DNA from: Mytilisepta virgata
Taxonomy: Eukaryota > Mollusca > Bivalvia > Mytilida > Mytilidae
DNA length: 64,000 nucleotides
Direction: 5' to 3'
NCBI GenBank assembly: GCA_028015205.1
Contig: CM051520.1
Span: forward strand, 65,294,694 to 65,358,693
In this document: positions 52,601-58,600 of the stretch, piece by piece
Position numbering within the stretch: the stretch's first letter is position 1
Layout of the letters: every line of letters starts with the position of its first letter
Program-made: the position numbers and the translations under genes
Notes under the pieces: generated by a model
What the model saw: only the letters and a program-made list of their open reading frames with translations
Database searches by the model: none
What the model was told of the DNA's origin: nothing

Positions 52601-55600
52601 TAATGCTGAATTTGAATCTTGTATAACTCTTAATGTTTCAGAATTTGACATCCGAGACCTATTTTGTTGCGAAATATACATTGTACTACTTTCAGTATCA
52701 ATTCGTTTACTACATTCACGACAATTTTAGGGAAAATTCTACCTTGATGTTACCAGCTGGTATAGTTCTACATTTCAAACCCAACAGAGGAATATACGTC
52801 CAAGGTATCTTTACAGTTTTTTTTTATAAACCACGTGTTTTAACATAAATGTTTGCTTGTGAAAAAGAAGATCGTCGTAATCTAAAAATATACATGTTAA
52901 CTTTGTAGGTATTACTGGGAAAAAGACTTCATGTAACCAGCCATTTTAAGGGGGTAGGCCTGGGTTAGGCCAAAATTTCTACTCGTTTAATTTTTTTTTC
53001 ATATTTTCGTCATGCATTATATATGTCTTAATACACCACTTGAGAAATTTTTGTTGAAATTCAACCACGCGTTTCCTTCACAGCTTTCATTGAAAATGGG
53101 CATTTAAGGGGTATCCTTCATTCCAGGAGATGACACAAGTTAATGAATATTACAACCTCTTATAGCACATATGTTTGATTAAAAATGGTTATACTTGTTG
53201 AACTGAAGAACAGGGTAATAGTCTTAATCAAAAATGTAATATGATGGTAAAATCCATTCTATATATGCAAATTCAAATGTAAAAAGTACCAGACATGTTA
53301 GGAATTTCGTTCATTTTCAGTTACCTCATTACATTTTCATACACTGCTGTAAAACATTCTGTCGTTTAATTCTTACAAAAAACTGTTAAAACAAATATCA
53401 TATATATGTTTGTGATATGACAAAATATTATGAAATTTTAACCACAAGTTTTCACAAAATGCTCGATCTTGATATTAAGACATTGAAAAAAATAAAGATT
53501 TCTCCAAAAATAACATATGAAGCTGCATTATCATTCCTTATATGTAGTTTATATATGCTATAAAACAGATCGTGGTTACTACTATATGATGTAAAATGAA
53601 CTTTTAAAAGAACCTGAAAATGTATTACTGTTACATTATAAGACTAACAGGATAATTTGGTATAAGCAACCCCACACTGAGACGAGGACGAGATAAGCAC
53701 ACACTACAAACACACACTTCTGGGTGGGGGGGGGGGGCTAATTCAAGATTATATTACGAATTTAATGGACGAGTAGAAAATTCTAGTAAGGATTTATGAA
53801 ATTATTGCATTTATAGACTCAGCATTTTGTTCATTTAGAACGACTTTTTCAACATCTTAATCAAATGTCGGGTCGAATTTATATCATGGTACATGTACCA
53901 TACAAATATCTCCATTCCTGTCAAGAATGTTAAACTGGAATAATGTTTGAAATTTGATAACTGAACAAATTAGTACTAATAAAAACTAGCGCTGGGAGCA
54001 TAATAACTAGATCCTAATCCCCGACTAATGTCATGACTGTGTGTCTCATATATTTATGCAACTGAAATCTACATGAAATACTCCAGACTAATCCCTTTTG
54101 TGTCCGAAGCTATTTTTTGACTTGGCCGCCCACTGACCAAGTCAGAAAAATCTCTCTAGACACAGAATCCCAAAAGGGATTAACTCCAGACCTTACTATT
54201 ATTTTGTACTTTTAATATAACAATTTGGTATATCTTAATGGTCAACATGGATCAAATTTTCGGAGATGTAACTTGCACATATTCTGCAACGTCAAATTTG
54301 TCTGTGGTGACGTCATATATGATGAAATATCAGTGAAATGCGCACGAAAATCGGAAAATCAACCGTCTTTAAATATTTGGGACATTTCAACAGCGGAAAA
54401 GGCAATACTTCGATACTACTATTGCAAACAAAAGATAGTGTAATACTCTATACTTTTATTTTAAAGAAACGTTTGAGATATTCGCGAAAAACCACATGCA
54501 GTTTGAAATAGACACACGGTAGAGTAAAAATCACATCAAACAACGAAGATCAACAAATTCAAAACACTCACTACTGGATGCAAAGTATCCCTGTTCACTA
54601 CGTATACGGATTCGAGTGCCGTCTGTCATTATAGAATCCAACGCAAACAATCCGTGTAATCAAGATGCTTGAAACGAAGCGTTTCTTACAAACGCATCGA
54701 CGATTATAAAAAGTCAATAGGAGTTATCTCCCTTACCACAGGCTTACCCCCTTAAGCTCATTTTGCAAAAAAACAATCACATGATTTATTGCCATAACGT
54801 TGCATCCATAGCCGTAAACGTATATTTGAAAGTTCTGAATCAATTGGGACCTAACTTAGCAATGTTACGTTAATCCTTAGGGTGTCCGTCTCAAAATACT
54901 ACCAACCAGTACTAAAACAGAAAAACACTGAAATCAATTGACACTCTTGTTTGGCTGTTCGATAGATATCCGTTCACGTTTACCATTGTGGAGCAATATT
55001 TGCAATATGGCTGAAAAGATAAAAATCACCAAATATTATCTCAAAATCTGTTTTAAGTAACTATCTTAGATAGTATCTTAATCATCCATGAAGAATCTAT
55101 ATTGAAAATATGTTTAGCTATTGAAGACGTGTATAGCGTCTGTCCACTCTTAGTAGAATTAGAATGTTCAGCCTATACAAATTTTACTTTGTGTTTTTGT
55201 TTTGTTTGTTTTGTTTACTAATTTAACAATCATTATAATTAGTTTTATATTTTTTCAAACCCTAATATACACACAAAACATTGATTATAAATATTATTAT
55301 TATTATTTCAGGAGTCTTGAATATGTTCGGAAGGGGAGATTCGGTAAACTTGAGAAATTCACCAATGCACGGCGCTACTTGGTTTGGAGTAATCTTGAAT
55401 TCAAAAAGAGAGGGTATTTTTTATATTGATCACCTGTCTTGATTGTAACATTTCTATGTGTTTTGGACAGTTATATTCCGTGTGATACCCTAGTGTGAGA
55501 TTCATGCATCTCACATCACATGACCTACGTTGATGTAACAATGCAAAAAAACGTCACGTCAAAATGATAGAACGTCAGAAAATACACAACTTCGCACAAT

Positions 55601-58600
55601 AAACTCCTCATACAATTTTCGTTTATGCTTTTAATTTCTATTCAGTATTGTCACATACTGTATGTAGATGTGCAATAAGGTTTTGGAATTTTGATTCTCT
55701 AAAATTGGGGCCCACAGGGGTCGAATTTCGAAAATTGGAAATTTAAGTTTTTGACGTGAACTCCTCATTCATTTTTAACTCCAGCATTTTATTTCTATAC
55801 AGTATTGTCACATACTATATGTAGATGCGCTATAAGGTTTTAGAATTATGATTTTCAAAAATTGGGGTCCACAGGGATCTAATTTCGAAAATTAGAAATT
55901 TAAGCTTGAAACTTAAACTATTTATTCATTTTGTCATTTTATGCTTTCAATTTCTATACAATATTGTCACATACTGTATGTAGATGCTCAATAAGGTTTT
56001 AGAATTTGGATTTTCACAACTTGGGGCCCACAGGGATTGTATTTCCGAAAAATGGAATTCAAGCTTGTAACATGAACTCCTTTATTTTTAATTTAGATTT
56101 AGCAGATTTATTTGTATATTATGTAAAGTCAAGAAATACTAAAGGAATATTCGAAGGAGGGAAAAATGAAACAACTGACAAACTCCGGAGTACAACGAAG
56201 ACAAGATCAAAACAATACATGCATTACAATTAAAAACTAAAACGTATGAACATAGACCCCACCAAAAAACGGGGGGTAGACTCAAGTGCTCCGGAAGAGT
56301 ATGCAGACTCTGCTTCCTGCAGGACACCGCCAACCTGCCCATGTCAAATCCGGTATGAGGAAGGGATAACATCAATGGATCAGGTCGATTTTCATTTGGG
56401 AAACGGTTTTTTCATACCTGTCAACCAAGTCATAATGACAGCCATAAAACTTTAATAAGGATGACTCCAACTTAGGAGCAACATACCCCTGTCTGAGCAA
56501 CTTTTCTGTCAGGATGCGGGCTCTGTCTAGGAGGTCAATGTATATGTCACAAGCTCTGGAATAACGTATGAGTTGTGAAATATATACTCCATACGCCGAC
56601 GCTTTTGGAATATTGCCTCTCAAAAATGGGATGCTGACGATATATTGTTTCTTTTAATCTGTAGATGTGCGAAAAGGTATTGAATTTTGGAAATTGATTA
56701 AAGGTTCCAATGTTGGGGCCGAAAATGGTGAAATTGATAATTTTGCATAGTCTTGGAAATACTCATTCATTTTTTGTTTTGGTGGTTTTATTTGTTTGTA
56801 ATATTGTTCTTCACTATGTGTATATGTGCAATAAGGTTTTCAGTTTTGAAATTTGATTCAGAATTCCAATGTTCAGACTGTAATTGTGAAATTGCTAATT
56901 CTTCACTGTTTGTGCAGTGAAGGGATGGACGTCGTTTATGATGGCACCAATTTCTAGTTTATTAATCATTTTCAGCGGAGAAATGTGAGAACATTATAAG
57001 ATATACGTTTATTTGTGGACATTTAGTACATGAAAAGTGGCATAATATAATGATTGTAATAAAAAGCAAAGTTTACAATAAACAATTATTGAATATCCAG
57101 CATCTATAAAGTATTCAAGACAGTTCTCAGATCAGTTATTAATTGGACACCGCTCTACTCCAACTCTTTCTCAGGGGATAACAAGCTACAATAGCTGTGA
57201 CTGATACACGTAGTGTTTTGAATATATATGATAAATAGTGGACAGATATATTTTCTTGTGAAGAAAACTGAAATGTATGCCATTTCAAGTATTTATTTGC
57301 ATTTGAAATAGAAGCTATCATTTTTGACACGAAAGCATTATCTTCAGGGTTTCCATGTGTCGATTCCTTTACACTAATTGGAATAAATTCGTGATATCAT
57401 TCGCTTCTACTGGTTACCGGATTAAGTCTAGTCTTGGATTAGACAACTAGGGGTGTGTTAGTCTTCCATAGCACTATAGTCAATTCAATGATTTGTATGA
57501 GTTTGTGTTTTCTGTTACTTTTTATCGCTGTGTGTTTTATCTGTTGATTCGTATTCAAGTGTTCTTGGCGATCCTTTGTTTTTTTAAATGATTTTTATTG
57601 TATTCTTTGAGGAATAAAATACACTACACTGTATGATTATTGTTAGAATTTCAAATCATTTTGTTTTTTGTTTTTGTTTTTGTTTTTATATATATATATA
57701 TATATTATTCTATTTTCCTGTTTCAGAATACTCACAATTGGAAAATCTTATAATGTCTAACACTGAATATGGATTCATAGCTTACACGAATCGTTTTCAA
57801 TTTAGACAAAACACTGTTTGTAATTCGTCAGAGAACTGTATAACAATACACCTTCACAATGTATTAATATCAGAATACGACTTCAGTGGCACACATCTGT
57901 ATAATTGTTTATCTGGAATATCATTTAGAGGAAATGGAAATGTTTACGTGAGGAACGTAAAGATTTCAAATATAACTACTGGTATTCATATTGATGAAGA
58001 ATATGGTCACGTAACATTAAAAACGAGCAATATTTCCGCATGTACAACTGCCATAAAAGTGAAGTTTCATGGCTATGATTACAACCCGGGAAATATAGAT
58101 GTGACAAATTGTCGTTTAACTCACTGTATCTATGGGATTAACTTTGCGTCGGGAAATACATTTTCTACTCGCGGCAAGATTAAAATAGAAAGAAATCTAT
58201 TTGCACATCTTTCTCAAAAGGCTTTGTCAATAAATTTTCCATCGGTGGAATACAGATACACGGATAAAAATACAGGATATGTCGACATAGGCTTTAATCA
58301 TTTTATAGACGCCTGTTATATCTATTTGAAGACATGGAATAACGCAAGATTAAGCTTCCATGATAATAAACTAGAAAACGCTACCTGTGAAGGATTGAAC
58401 AACTGCTACCTACATGCTTATGCAAAAGGAGCCAAAGAGTTCGTTAACAGAATTTTTAACTTATCAACAAATGTCTTCACCAACATAAAAAGTCGTTGTA
58501 TTGTTAACCTTATGTCTAGTCATGATGTCGGCAGCTTCAGAGGAATTTTCTACGCAAATCGATTTCTCTCAACAATCTCTTCTTTTGCAACAATTTCTTT

